A stretch of DNA of 64,000 nt from NCBI RefSeq assembly GCF_004337475.1, contig NZ_SJZJ01000003.1, positions 62,001 through 126,000 of the forward strand, written 5' to 3'. The position numbers and the translations under genes were made by a program. This DNA comes from Nocardioides jejuensis. GTDB taxonomy: Bacteria; Actinomycetota; Actinomycetes; Propionibacteriales; Nocardioidaceae. Below the pieces are notes generated by a model. It was not told where the DNA came from. It was given only the letters and a program-made list of their open reading frames with translations, and did not search any database. This document shows, piece after piece, positions 56,222 to 64,000 of the stretch; positions within the stretch are counted from its first letter, which is position 1; the number at the start of each line of letters is the position of its first letter.

Positions 56222-57789
56222 GCGCGGACCTCCTGGTCGTCGGCACCGCTGTCCGGACCCTGGACCCGGCACGGCCGACGGCTCACGCCATCGCTGTGGC
56301 GGGGGACCGGATCGTCGCCCTCGACGACGACGCGCTGGCCCTCCGCGGTGCGGGTACGGAGGTCGTCGACCTGGGTGGCGCCGTCACCACGCCGGGCCTT
56401 GTCGACGGTCACATGCACCCGCTCTTCGGAGCAGCCACGTTCTACGGAGCCGACCTCACGAGCTGCCTCGACCTCGACGACCTCCGTCGAGCGCTGTCGG
56501 CTGCGACTGCGGGTGAGGGCGGCTGGATCGTCGGTTGGGGCCTCGACCACAACGCATTCGGTGGAGGCCCGCTGACCAACGCGGTCCTGGAGGAGGTCCT
56601 GCCCGGTCGACCGACCTTCATCCGCCTGTACGACGGCCACTCGGCGATCGCGAGCGTCGAGGCGCTGCGCCGGGCCGGTGTGACCGGCCCCCGTCGCTTC
56701 GAGCAGCGGTCCGAGGTGATCTGCGACAGCGACGGCGTGCCGACGGGCATGCTGCTCGAGCACGCCGCCATGGAGCTGGTCCAGGCCGTCATGCCGGCAC
56801 TTCCCGACGCCCTGCTGCGCGAGCGCCTCGGTGAGGCGCTGTCGGGGATGGCCGCCACCGGTCTGACCGGTGGGTGTGTCATGGATGCCGAGGCAGGCGC
56901 ACTCGACCTCTTCGCCAGCTACGAGCAGGCCGCAGACCTCCCGCTGCGTCTCCGGGTCGCGCCCTGGTGCATGCCCGGCGAGACCGTCGACGAGGTCATC
57001 GCCCTGCAGGCCCGACGTGGCCGTCGCTGGGCGGTCCAGGCGGTGAAGTTCTTCATGGACGGCACTGTCGAGGGCGGCACCGCCTGGCTCGAGCACCCCG
57101 ACTGCCACGGCACCGGGACCGAGGCGTTCTGGCGCGACCCCGCGGCGTACACCAAGGCGGTGCAGCAGCTCGCCGCAGCGCGGGTCCAGACGGTCACGCA
57201 CGCGATCGGCGATGCGGCCGTCCGCCACGTCATCGAGGCGCTTGAGCACGTCGAGACCCACGGGATCCGGCACCGGATCGAGCACCTCGAGACGCTGCCC
57301 CGCGAGCTGGTGCCGCGCCTGGTGCGGTCCGGCCTGGTCTCCTCGATGCAGCCTTGCCACGTCGGCTACACCAAGGCCGATCACAGCGACGAGTGGTCGA
57401 TCCGGCTCGGCCCCGAGCGTGCTGCCCGTGCGTGGGCGTGCCGCGACATCGTGGACGCCGGCGGCGTCCTGGTGCTGGGGTCGGACTGGCCGATCGCGAC
57501 GTACGACGCCCGCGCGGTGCTCACCCACGCCCGGCTGCGGCGAGCGCCCGGAACGTCGGAGGCACCGGTCGCGCCCGAGCAGGCGCTGACCGGGAGGCAG
57601 GCGCTCGAAGGGATGACCACCCACGCGGCGTACGCCGACGGTGCGGCCGATGCGGGCCGGATCGCAGTGGGCGCTCGCGCCGACCTGACCGTCTTCGCTG
57701 TGGATCCGGTTGAGGCTCCGGCCGATGAGCTGGCCGAGGCTCCGATCCGGCTCACCGTCAGTGGCGGCCTGGTCACGCACCGCGGCTGA
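56218..57789 (+). CDS. Amidohydrolase family protein (YtcJ-like)
   Basis: A 523-residue metal-dependent amidohydrolase of the Amidohydrolase_3 type. VDGHMHPLF supplies the first metal histidines, VKFFMDGTVEGGTAW holds the lysine region, THAIGDAAV and HRIEHLETLP the later histidines, and LGSDWPIATYD the catalytic aspartate. GTG at 56218 overlaps the permease stop by 4 bases. The substrate is unknown, probably an N-acyl or cyclic amide. Confidence 0.88.
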   Translation: MSADLLVVGTAVRTLDPARPTAHAIAVAGDRIVALDDDALALRGAGTEVVDLGGAVTTPGLVDGHMHPLFGAATFYGADLTSCLDLDDLRRALSAATAGEGGWIVGWGLDHNAFGGGPLTNAVLEEVLPGRPTFIRLYDGHSAIASVEALRRAGVTGPRRFEQRSEVICDSDGVPTGMLLEHAAMELVQAVMPALPDALLRERLGEALSGMAATGLTGGCVMDAEAGALDLFASYEQAADLPLRLRVAPWCMPGETVDEVIALQARRGRRWAVQAVKFFMDGTVEGGTAWLEHPDCHGTGTEAFWRDPAAYTKAVQQLAAARVQTVTHAIGDAAVRHVIEALEHVETHGIRHRIEHLETLPRELVPRLVRSGLVSSMQPCHVGYTKADHSDEWSIRLGPERAARAWACRDIVDAGGVLVLGSDWPIATYDARAVLTHARLRRAPGTSEAPVAPEQALTGRQALEGMTTHAAYADGAADAGRIAVGARADLTVFAVDPVEAPADELAEAPIRLTVSGGLVTHRG

Positions 57790-57805
57790 CGCAGTCACGC
57801 ACCAC

Positions 57806-57845
57806 CAGGAGGGGCCCAGCTCAGTGATGAGCTGGGCCCCTCCTG
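57806..57845. terminator. Strong terminator hairpin
   Basis: CAGGAGGGGCCCAGCTCA (57806-57823) pairs perfectly with TGAGCTGGGCCCCTCCTG (57828-57845) around a GTGA loop. It separates the amidohydrolase from the convergent GABA operon. Confidence 0.8.
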
Positions 57846-57891
57846 GGCTTGCCGGTGTTTGCGCGAGATCTCGCGCGGACAGAGCCTGGGG

Positions 57892-58275
57892 TCAGCGTGT
57901 GAGCGCGCCGTCCGGCGCTTCCACGCGCGGGGCGGGGACGACGGCCGCCGGTGCCACCGGCAGCGCACACGTCTGACCGACGGCCCGGGCGACCAGTTGC
58001 GTCTCCGGCGTACCCGTGGAGGTGGCGGCGCGGAACGTCGCGTCGTACTCCACGCGCTGCCAGCGGCTGCCGGCGTCGACCAGGGTGGCGCGTACGACGA
58101 GGGTGCCGGCCTCCTGCGGGATCGCGTGGAACCGGAGCGACGGGAAGCCTGCCGAGGCACCGGGCGCTCCGGTGCGCTCGACGGCGACCCGGCGGCGGAG
58201 CAGCTCGAAGGCCTGCAGGACGGTGTCGCGGCGCAGCTCGTCGGCCCGCAGGGTCACGCGGTCGGTGACGTGCAT
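57892..58275 (-). CDS. Hypothetical protein at the end of the GABA operon
   Basis: A 127-residue protein with no membrane segment and no family I recognise. The central part (LRFHAIPQEAGTLVVRATLV, WQRVEYDATF) alternates like a small beta fold; the C-terminus is proline/alanine-rich. Its ATG at 58275 lies 5 bases after the gabD stop with GGAG upstream, so it is probably co-expressed with gabD. Confidence 0.5.
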   Translation of the reverse strand: MHVTDRVTLRADELRRDTVLQAFELLRRRVAVERTGAPGASAGFPSLRFHAIPQEAGTLVVRATLVDAGSRWQRVEYDATFRAATSTGTPETQLVARAVGQTCALPVAPAAVVPAPRVEAPDGALTR

Positions 58276-58280
58276 CGCGA

Positions 58281-59777
58281 TCAGCTCCAGTCCACGGAGA
58301 AGTACTGGGTCTCGGTGAACGCGCGGACGCCCTCCCGGGCGCCTTCGCGACCGAGGCCGCTCTGCTTGTAGCCACCGAACGGCGCCGCCGGGTCGGAGAC
58401 CACGCCGCGGTTGACGCCGACCATGCCGGCCTCGATCCGCTCAGCGAACTTCAGCGCCCAGCGCAGGTCGCCCGAGTACACGTACGACGCGAGACCGAAC
58501 TCGGTGTCGTTGACCTGCGCGAGCAGGTCGGCCTCGTCGGTCCAGGTGACGATCGGGGCGACCGGGCCGAAGGCCTCGGTGCGGACGATCTCCGCGTCGG
58601 CAGGGACGTCGACCAGCAGCGTCGGCGGGTAGAAGTGGCCGTCGAGGTGGCTGGACGCGGCACGGTGGCTGATCCGGGCGCCGCGGGCGACGGCGTCCTC
58701 GACCAGCGCGGAGAGGTTGGTGACCGCCTTCGCCGAGATGAGCGGGCCGATCGCCGTGCCCTCCTCGAAGGCACTGCCGACGGTGAGGGCCTCGATGGCG
58801 GCACCGAACTTTGCGGTGAACTCGTCCGCGACGGACGCGTGGACGTAGAACCGGTTGGCCGCGGTGCAGGCCTGGCCGCCGTTGCGGAACTTGGCGATCA
58901 TCGCGCCGGCCACCGCTGCGTCGAGGTCGGCGTCGGACGCCACCACGAACGGTGCGTTGCCGCCGAGCTCCATCGAGCTGTTGACCACGCGCTCCGCGGC
59001 CTGGCCGAGGAGCAGTCGACCGATGCCGGTCGAGCCGGTGAAGGAGACCTTGCGGACCCGGGAGTCGGCGAGCCAGGTGCCGACGATCGCGCCGGGGTCG
59101 GTGCCGGTGACGACGTTGACGACACCGGCCGGCACGCCGGCCTCCTCGAGGATCCGGGCCACGGCGAGCGCGGTCAGAGGCGTCTCGGTCGCGGGCTTGA
59201 GCACCACGGTGCAGCCCGCGGCCAGGGCCGGGCCGACCTTGCGGGTGGCCATCGCGGCGGGGAAGTTCCACGGCGTGACGAGGGCGGCGACACCGACCGG
59301 GTGGCTGGTGACGATGGTCCGGGTGCCACCGGCCGGGGACTCGGCGAAGTCGCCCTCGGGACGCACGGCCTCCTCGGCGAACCAGCGGAAGAACTCGGCG
59401 GCGTAGGTGACCTCGGCGCGGGCGTCCGCGAGCGACTTGCCGTTCTCGGCGGCGATGAGCGCGGCGAGCTCCTCGGAGCGCTCGACCATGAGCGCGAACG
59501 CCGTACGCAGCGCCTCCGCGCGGACCCGGGGCGGGGTCGCCGCCCAGGCCGGGAACGCAGCAGCCGCGGCGTCGACCGCGGCGGTCGCCTCGGTGCTTCC
59601 GCCGTCGGCGAACGTCGCGAGGTGGTCGCCGGTCGCCTTGTCGAGGACCGCGAACGTCGCGCCGGTGCCGGCCGCGATGCCGGCTCCGGCGATGTGCTGG
59701 CCACGCTCGGGGTCGAGGCGGTTGATGGTGGCGTGGACGGAGGCCGGCACGAGGGCGGCCGTGGTGGTGATCGTCAT
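58281..59777 (-). CDS. gabD: Succinate-semialdehyde dehydrogenase
   Basis: A 498-residue aldehyde dehydrogenase. VTPWNFPAAMATRKVGPALA is the SSADH-type cofactor region, MELGGNAPFVV holds the general-base Glu, and GGQACTAANR the catalytic Cys. It oxidises succinate semialdehyde to succinate with NAD(P), the last step of GABA use. ATG at 59777 follows AAGGA. It follows gdh after a 94-base gap that contains a long inverted repeat. Confidence 0.93.
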   Translation of the reverse strand: MTITTTAALVPASVHATINRLDPERGQHIAGAGIAAGTGATFAVLDKATGDHLATFADGGSTEATAAVDAAAAAFPAWAATPPRVRAEALRTAFALMVERSEELAALIAAENGKSLADARAEVTYAAEFFRWFAEEAVRPEGDFAESPAGGTRTIVTSHPVGVAALVTPWNFPAAMATRKVGPALAAGCTVVLKPATETPLTALAVARILEEAGVPAGVVNVVTGTDPGAIVGTWLADSRVRKVSFTGSTGIGRLLLGQAAERVVNSSMELGGNAPFVVASDADLDAAVAGAMIAKFRNGGQACTAANRFYVHASVADEFTAKFGAAIEALTVGSAFEEGTAIGPLISAKAVTNLSALVEDAVARGARISHRAASSHLDGHFYPPTLLVDVPADAEIVRTEAFGPVAPIVTWTDEADLLAQVNDTEFGLASYVYSGDLRWALKFAERIEAGMVGVNRGVVSDPAAPFGGYKQSGLGREGAREGVRAFTETQYFSVDWS

Positions 59778-59802
59778 CGGGGGTCCTTGAAGGTGAGGTC
59801 GG

Positions 59803-59857
59803 AACTGGACAGAAGTGGCGCGGCGAGGCCGCGGATCGGTGCCAGTTCTGTCCAGTT
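59803..59857. repeat. Inverted repeat between gdh and gabD
   Basis: AACTGGACAGAAGTGGC (59803-59819) and GCCAGTTCTGTCCAGTT (59841-59857) match at 16 of 17 inverted positions, with a 21-base GC-rich loop. It lies inside an operon on the minus strand, so it may be an attenuator, a processing site, or a dispersed palindromic repeat. Confidence 0.65.
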
Positions 59858-59871
59858 GCGGAGTGGGAGGC

Positions 59872-61161
59872 TCACGGGTAGAGGCCGCGCAGCAGGTGCG
59901 CCTGGGCGACCCGCTCGACAGCGAGGACCGTGGCAGCGTCACGGAGCGGCAGGTCGAGGCGGCGGGCGGCGGCGTTGACGTCGCGCCAGGCGATGTCCAT
60001 GCGGGCCGCGAGGCGAGACTCCACCTCGTCGGCCGACCACCAGAACGCCTGGCTGCTCTGCACCCACTCGAAGTAGGAGACGACCACACCGCCGGCGTTG
60101 GCGAGGATGTCGGGGGCGACCAGGATGTCGTTGCGGCGGAAGACCTCGTCGGCTTCGGGCGTCGTGGGGCCGTTGGCGCCCTCGACGATGACCTTCGCCT
60201 TGACGCGCTCGGCGTTGCCGCCGTTGAGCACGCCCTCGACCGCGGCGGGCACGAGAAGGTCGACCTCGAGCTCGAGGAGTGCCGCGCCGTCCAGCTCGTC
60301 GGAGCCAGGGAAGCCGACGACCGAGCCGGTCGCGTCGACGTGCGCCTCGAGGGCCGGTACGTCGAGCCCGCGCTCGTCGGCGATCGCGCCGTACTGGTCC
60401 GACACCGAGACGACCTTCATGCCAGCCTCGGCGAGGAAGCGGGCGGCGTACCGGCCGACCTTGCCGAAGCCCTGGACCGCGGCGGTGGCGCCGTCGACCT
60501 TGATGCCGCGGTCTGCCAGGGCCGCGAACGCCACGTGGGCGACGCCGCGCGAGGTGGCGGTGGCCCGGCCGAGCGATCCGCCGAGGCTGATCGGCTTGCC
60601 GGTGGTGACGCCGAGGACGGTGTGGCCCTGCTGGACGGAGTACGTGTCCATCATCCAGGCCATCGTGCGCTCGTCGGTGCCGATGTCGGGGGCGGGGATG
60701 TCCCGCTCGGGACCGATCAGCGGCGAGATCTCGGAGGTGTAGCGACGGGTCACGCGCTCCAGCTCCGCCTGCGAGTGGTCCCGCGGGTCGATGCGTACGC
60801 CGCCCTTGGCGCCGCCGTAGGGCACGTCGAGCAGGGCGCACTTCCAGGTCATCCACATCGCCAGGGCGCGGACCTCGTCGAGGGTCACGTCCGGCGAGTA
60901 GCGGAGGCCGCCCTTGGCCGGGCCGCGAGAGAAGTTGTGCTGCACGCGGTGGCCGATCAGGACCTCCGACGTGCCGTCGTCGCGACGCAGCGGGATGGAG
61001 ACGGTGACCTCGCGACGCGGGGTCGCGAGCATGTCGAAGACACTGCGGTCGAAGCCGAGGACGTCCGTGGCGGTACGCAGCTGCGCGCGGGCGTCGGCGA
61101 GGACGGAGGCGCCCGGTGCGATGACTGGTGCGGTCACCTGCGCGTCGACGACCGCGGTCAT
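59872..61161 (-). CDS. Glu/Leu/Phe/Val dehydrogenase, probable glutamate dehydrogenase
   Basis: A 429-residue NAD(P)-dependent dehydrogenase. GPAKGGLRYSPD binds substrate, DVPYGGAKGGVRIDP contains the catalytic Lys, and the C-terminal half has GFGKVGRYAARFLAEAG. A length near 430 fits glutamate dehydrogenase. ATG at 61161 overlaps the gabT stop by 4 bases, so it is coupled to the aminotransferase and can recycle glutamate to 2-oxoglutarate. A branched-chain specificity is possible but less likely from context. Confidence 0.88.
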   Translation of the reverse strand: MTAVVDAQVTAPVIAPGASVLADARAQLRTATDVLGFDRSVFDMLATPRREVTVSIPLRRDDGTSEVLIGHRVQHNFSRGPAKGGLRYSPDVTLDEVRALAMWMTWKCALLDVPYGGAKGGVRIDPRDHSQAELERVTRRYTSEISPLIGPERDIPAPDIGTDERTMAWMMDTYSVQQGHTVLGVTTGKPISLGGSLGRATATSRGVAHVAFAALADRGIKVDGATAAVQGFGKVGRYAARFLAEAGMKVVSVSDQYGAIADERGLDVPALEAHVDATGSVVGFPGSDELDGAALLELEVDLLVPAAVEGVLNGGNAERVKAKVIVEGANGPTTPEADEVFRRNDILVAPDILANAGGVVVSYFEWVQSSQAFWWSADEVESRLAARMDIAWRDVNAAARRLDLPLRDAATVLAVERVAQAHLLRGLYP

Positions 61162-62519
61162 GCCGTCACCGCGAAGACCTCGTCGAGGACGTCGCACGCG
61201 TCCGCGAGCAGGGCGTCGCTGATCGACAGCGGCGGGAGGAAGCGGAGCACGTTGCCGTAGGTGCCGCAGGTCAGGACGACGACGCCGCGCGCGTGGGCGG
61301 CGGTCGCGACCTTCTTGGTCAGGTCGGCGTCCGGCTCGGTGGTGCCGGCCTTGACCAGCTCGACCGCGATCATGGCGCCGCGTCCGCGGACGTCGCCGAC
61401 GCGGGCGTCGCGCTCCTGCAGGGCGTGCAGGCGCTCCTTCATCAGGTCCCCGATCTTCGCGGCACGCGCGACCAGGCCCTCGGACTCGATCGTCTCGAGC
61501 ACGGCGAGCGCGGCGGCGCAGGCGAGCGGGTTGCCGCCGTACGTGCCGCCGAGGCCGCCAACGTGGGCGGAGTCCATGATCTCGGCGCGGCCGGTGACCG
61601 CGGACAGCGGGAGGCCGCCGGCGATGCCCTTGGCGGTGACGATGAGGTCCGGGATGACGTCGTCGTGCTCGACGGCGAACATCGCGCCTGTGCGGGCGAA
61701 TCCGGTCTGCACCTCGTCGGCAACGAAGACGACGTTGTTGGCGGTGCACCACTCGGTGAGGGCGCGCAGGAAGCCATCGGCCGGGACGATGAAGCCGCCC
61801 TCGCCCTGGATCGGCTCGATCACGATCGCGGCCAGGTTGTCCGCACCGACCTGCTTGTCGATCAGGTCGATCGCGCGGGCGGCAGCCGCCGCTCCGTCGA
61901 CGCCGGAGTCGCGGAAGGGGTAGGAGAGCGGGGCGCGGTAGACGTCGGAGGCGAACGGACCGAAGCCGTCCTTGTACGGCATGTTCTTCGCCGTCATCGC
62001 CATCGTCAGGTTGGTGCGGCCGTGGTACGCGTGGTCGAACACGACGACGCCGGTCTTGCCGGTGAACTTGCGGGCGATCTTCACCGCGTTCTCGACGGCC
62101 TCGGAGCCGGAGTTGAACAGTGCCGTGCGCTTGTCGTGGTCGCCCGGGGTGACCCGGTTGAGGGCCTCGGCGACCTCGACGTACCCGGCGTACGGCGTGA
62201 CCATGAAGCAGGTGTGCGTGAACGCCGCGACCTGCTCCTGCACGGCGGCGACCACCTTCGGCGCGGCGTTGCCGACCGTGGTGACCGCGATGCCGGAGCC
62301 GAGGTCGATCAGCGAGTTGCCGTCGACGTCGACGAGCACGCCGCCGCCGGCTGCGGTGATGTAGACGGGGAGCGTGGTGCCGACGCCGTTGGCCACTGCG
62401 GCCGACTTGCGGGCCTGCAGCTCCAGCGACTTCGGGCCGGGGATCGCGGTGACGAGACGGCGCTCCTGGGGCAGGGCCGGACCGCCGGTGGTGGTGGCGT
62501 CGGGGGTGGTGATGGTCAT
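61158..62519 (-). CDS. gabT: 4-aminobutyrate aminotransferase
   Basis: A 453-residue class III PLP aminotransferase. NSGSEAVENAVKIARKFTGK binds the cofactor phosphate, FDHAYHGRTNLTMAMTAK follows, DEVQTGFARTG contains the Asp/Gln cofactor contacts, and the lysine is in VTAKGIAGGLP. It transfers the amino group of GABA to 2-oxoglutarate, giving succinate semialdehyde and glutamate. First gene of the operon, divergent from a PucR regulator. Confidence 0.93.
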   Translation of the reverse strand: MTITTPDATTTGGPALPQERRLVTAIPGPKSLELQARKSAAVANGVGTTLPVYITAAGGGVLVDVDGNSLIDLGSGIAVTTVGNAAPKVVAAVQEQVAAFTHTCFMVTPYAGYVEVAEALNRVTPGDHDKRTALFNSGSEAVENAVKIARKFTGKTGVVVFDHAYHGRTNLTMAMTAKNMPYKDGFGPFASDVYRAPLSYPFRDSGVDGAAAAARAIDLIDKQVGADNLAAIVIEPIQGEGGFIVPADGFLRALTEWCTANNVVFVADEVQTGFARTGAMFAVEHDDVIPDLIVTAKGIAGGLPLSAVTGRAEIMDSAHVGGLGGTYGGNPLACAAALAVLETIESEGLVARAAKIGDLMKERLHALQERDARVGDVRGRGAMIAVELVKAGTTEPDADLTKKVATAAHARGVVVLTCGTYGNVLRFLPPLSISDALLADACDVLDEVFAVTA

Positions 62520-62594
62520 GGCGTCCTCCGCAGATACGTCGTGTCGGGTACGTCGTCGACGCTAGGCCTCCGCGGTGATCGATTGGCATGCCTG

Positions 62595-62628
62595 TTTTGC
62601 ACAATCTTGGCGATCCTATTGTGCGAAA
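62595..62628. promoter_or_regulatory. Inverted repeat between gabT and the PucR gene
   Basis: TTTTGCACAAT (62595-62605) and ATTGTGCGAAA (62618-62628) form an 11-base inverted repeat with one mismatch and a 12-base spacer. It lies just before the PucR start, in the divergent promoter region of the GABA operon. Confidence 0.6.
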
Positions 62629-62636
62629 CTGTCACC

Positions 62637-64000
62637 ATGGTCACCCTCGCCCGGCTGCTCGACGAGACCGCCCTCGGGCTGGTCCCGGTCATCGACCTGC
62701 ACCGCGACGAGACGGTCCGCTGGGTGGCGACCAGCGAGCTCGACGACCCCGCGCCGTTCCTCGAGGGTGGCGAGGTGCTGCTCACCACGGGCCTCGAGAC
62801 GGCTGGCTGGTCGCAGGAGTGGGAGGCGTACGTCGCACGCCTGCTGGACGTCGGCGTGGTGGCGATCGGTCTTGCGCTCGGGCTCACCTACCGGGCGATG
62901 CCCGAGTCGCTCGCCGCTGCCTGTCGGGACCAAGGGATGGCCCTCTTCGTCGTGCCACGGGAGACCCGTTTCGTGGCGATCAGCCGGGCCCTCGCGGCCC
63001 ACCTCCAGCAGGAGGAGGACGCCGCGACGCGCGCGGCGTTGGACGCCCAGCGGGCGCTGACCCAGGCGGCTCTGCGCGAGGATGATCCGGCGGCGCTTGT
63101 GGAGCAGCTGGCGGCGGCCGGCGGCATGGCGGCGATCGTGAGCGCACGGGGCGGTCTGGTCGTCGGCCCGTTCGGCTCCCGGCCCGAGCTCCTCGACCTC
63201 GCTCTCGTCGACGAGGCGGTCGAGAAGATGCGGCCCCAGGGTCTCCGTGCTGCGGCCAGTCTCTCGTCGCCCGGCGGCACACTCCTCGTGCAGCCGATCG
63301 GCGTGGGTGACCGGCCCACGCAGTACCTCGTCGCCGGCTTCGCGGGCCGGGTCACCGAGACCGAACGCAGCACGGTCGGCACCGCGATCGCGCTGTTGGG
63401 GCTGGCCGAGCAGCGCCGCCGGGCCAGCCGCGAGGCGGACCGCCGGCTGCGCTCCCGCGCCGTCGAGCTGCTGGCGACCGGAGACCTGCGGACCGCGGCG
63501 GTCCTGCTCGGCGCGGGCTCGGGTCCGCGCCCCCGGCTCCCGCGGACGGCGGTGGTGCTGCGGTGCCGCGGCACCCTGCCGCGCCTGGAGGACGGCCTGG
63601 AGATGCTCGAGGCGGTGCCGCTGCTCGCGGCGCTGGCACCGGTCGACGGGGGCGTCGAGCTGGTCGGCATCGCCCGGGCGAACGACGCAGCGGCCCTCGC
63701 TGACAGGCTCGCGCTCGCGGGCCTGCGCGTCGGCATCGGTGAGGCAGCGGCACGGGAGGGCCTTGCGACGAGCCACGCAACGGCGGGCGAGGCGCTGGCG
63801 ATGACGTCGTCCACGCTTCCGGTCGTGGCCTGGGCGGACCGGGTGCGCAGCGGCGTCCTCTCACTCCTGGACGACGCCCGCGCGCAGGCGTTCGCCGCGT
63901 CGTACCTCGCTCCGCTGGCGGACGACGCGACCCTGCTCGAGGCGCTCGACTCCTACCTGCGGCACCACGGTTCGCTGCTCAAGGTCGCCGAGGACCTCGG
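62637..64000 (+). CDS. PucR family regulator, probable GABA operon activator (partial)
   Basis: At least 454 residues are visible and the gene runs off the right edge. It has an N-terminal PucR sensor domain (WVATSELDDPAPFLEGGEVLL, shown in part by GGEVLLTTG), a central region (VGDRPTQYLVAGFAG), and ends at the beginning of the PucR helix-turn-helix (RHHGSLLKVAEDLG). ATG at 62637 follows the inverted repeat. PucR-type proteins activate GABA genes in other actinobacteria, and the divergent gabT-gdh-gabD operon fits that role. Confidence 0.87.
   Translation, partial: MVTLARLLDETALGLVPVIDLHRDETVRWVATSELDDPAPFLEGGEVLLTTGLETAGWSQEWEAYVARLLDVGVVAIGLALGLTYRAMPESLAAACRDQGMALFVVPRETRFVAISRALAAHLQQEEDAATRAALDAQRALTQAALREDDPAALVEQLAAAGGMAAIVSARGGLVVGPFGSRPELLDLALVDEAVEKMRPQGLRAAASLSSPGGTLLVQPIGVGDRPTQYLVAGFAGRVTETERSTVGTAIALLGLAEQRRRASREADRRLRSRAVELLATGDLRTAAVLLGAGSGPRPRLPRTAVVLRCRGTLPRLEDGLEMLEAVPLLAALAPVDGGVELVGIARANDAAALADRLALAGLRVGIGEAAAREGLATSHATAGEALAMTSSTLPVVAWADRVRSGVLSLLDDARAQAFAASYLAPLADDATLLEALDSYLRHHGSLLKVAEDL

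Noticed and set aside
55171..57789. An 872-residue frame ending with the amidohydrolase
   Set aside because: Its first part is an arginine-rich shadow of the permease; GTG at 56218 gives a normal family length.
59872..62604. A 910-residue frame joining the gabT region to glutamate dehydrogenase
   Set aside because: The first 480 residues are an out-of-frame shadow of gabT; the dehydrogenase has its own ATG overlapping the gabT stop.

Overview
The window is chromosomal DNA of a high-GC actinobacterium, most like the Nocardioides/Nocardioidaceae group. This rests on very high GC, many GTG starts, the gene order around the replication origin, an actinobacterial (mycothiol-type) arsenate reductase, and small actinobacterial families such as DUF3817, DUF3566, DLW-39 and DUF6421. 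No insertion sequence, prophage or CRISPR array was seen.

Region 1 (1-8.1 kb) holds the start of a rhomboid protease gene, a cyclophilin, SURF1, a metallo-hydrolase, a rhodanese divergent from an OhrR-like MarR regulator, and an arsenic cluster (arsC, aquaporin channel, arsR, divergent arsI). Region 2 (8.1-26.4 kb) is the origin core. The minus strand carries tRNA-Ala, tRNA-Ile, DUF3566, gyrA, gyrB, dciA, recF, gnd, dnaN and dnaA. The plus strand carries rpmH, rnpA, yidD, yidC, jag, rsmG, parA and parB. The dnaN-dnaA and dnaA-rpmH gaps carry DnaA boxes. Four perfect parS sites lie within 1.6 kb, two of them inside the 5' ends of rsmG and parA. recF appears to start at CTG.

Region 3 (26.4-36.8 kb) is a polyamine catabolic block: an APC permease, a TetR regulator, agmatine deiminase, N-carbamoylputrescine amidase, an Lrp regulator, a DUF6421 protein, threonine aldolase, putrescine oxidase and aminobutyraldehyde dehydrogenase. 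Three copies of a TTTGAA-N5-TTCAAA palindrome mark a probable regulon. Region 4 (36.8-45.1 kb) has a TetR/SMR efflux pair, then a lipid-oxidation cluster: a cyclooxygenase/alpha-dioxygenase-like heme protein, an acyl-CoA oxidase-like flavoprotein, a P450 and a GXWXG/DUF4334-like protein, divergent from a PucR-type regulator.

Region 5 (45.1-51.6 kb) is an AraC-led catabolic operon: nitrilase-family amidase, DUF2848, a two-component flavin monooxygenase with its reductase, a cupin and an MHS-family transporter. Region 6 (51.7-57.8 kb) has a TetR/beta-lactamase-fold/CynX-type MFS operon divergent from an APC permease and amidohydrolase pair. Region 7 (57.9-64 kb) is a GABA operon (gabT, glutamate dehydrogenase, gabD, small hypothetical) divergent from a PucR regulator cut by the window end. 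Regions 3 and 7 together encode a full route from agmatine through putrescine and GABA to succinate.
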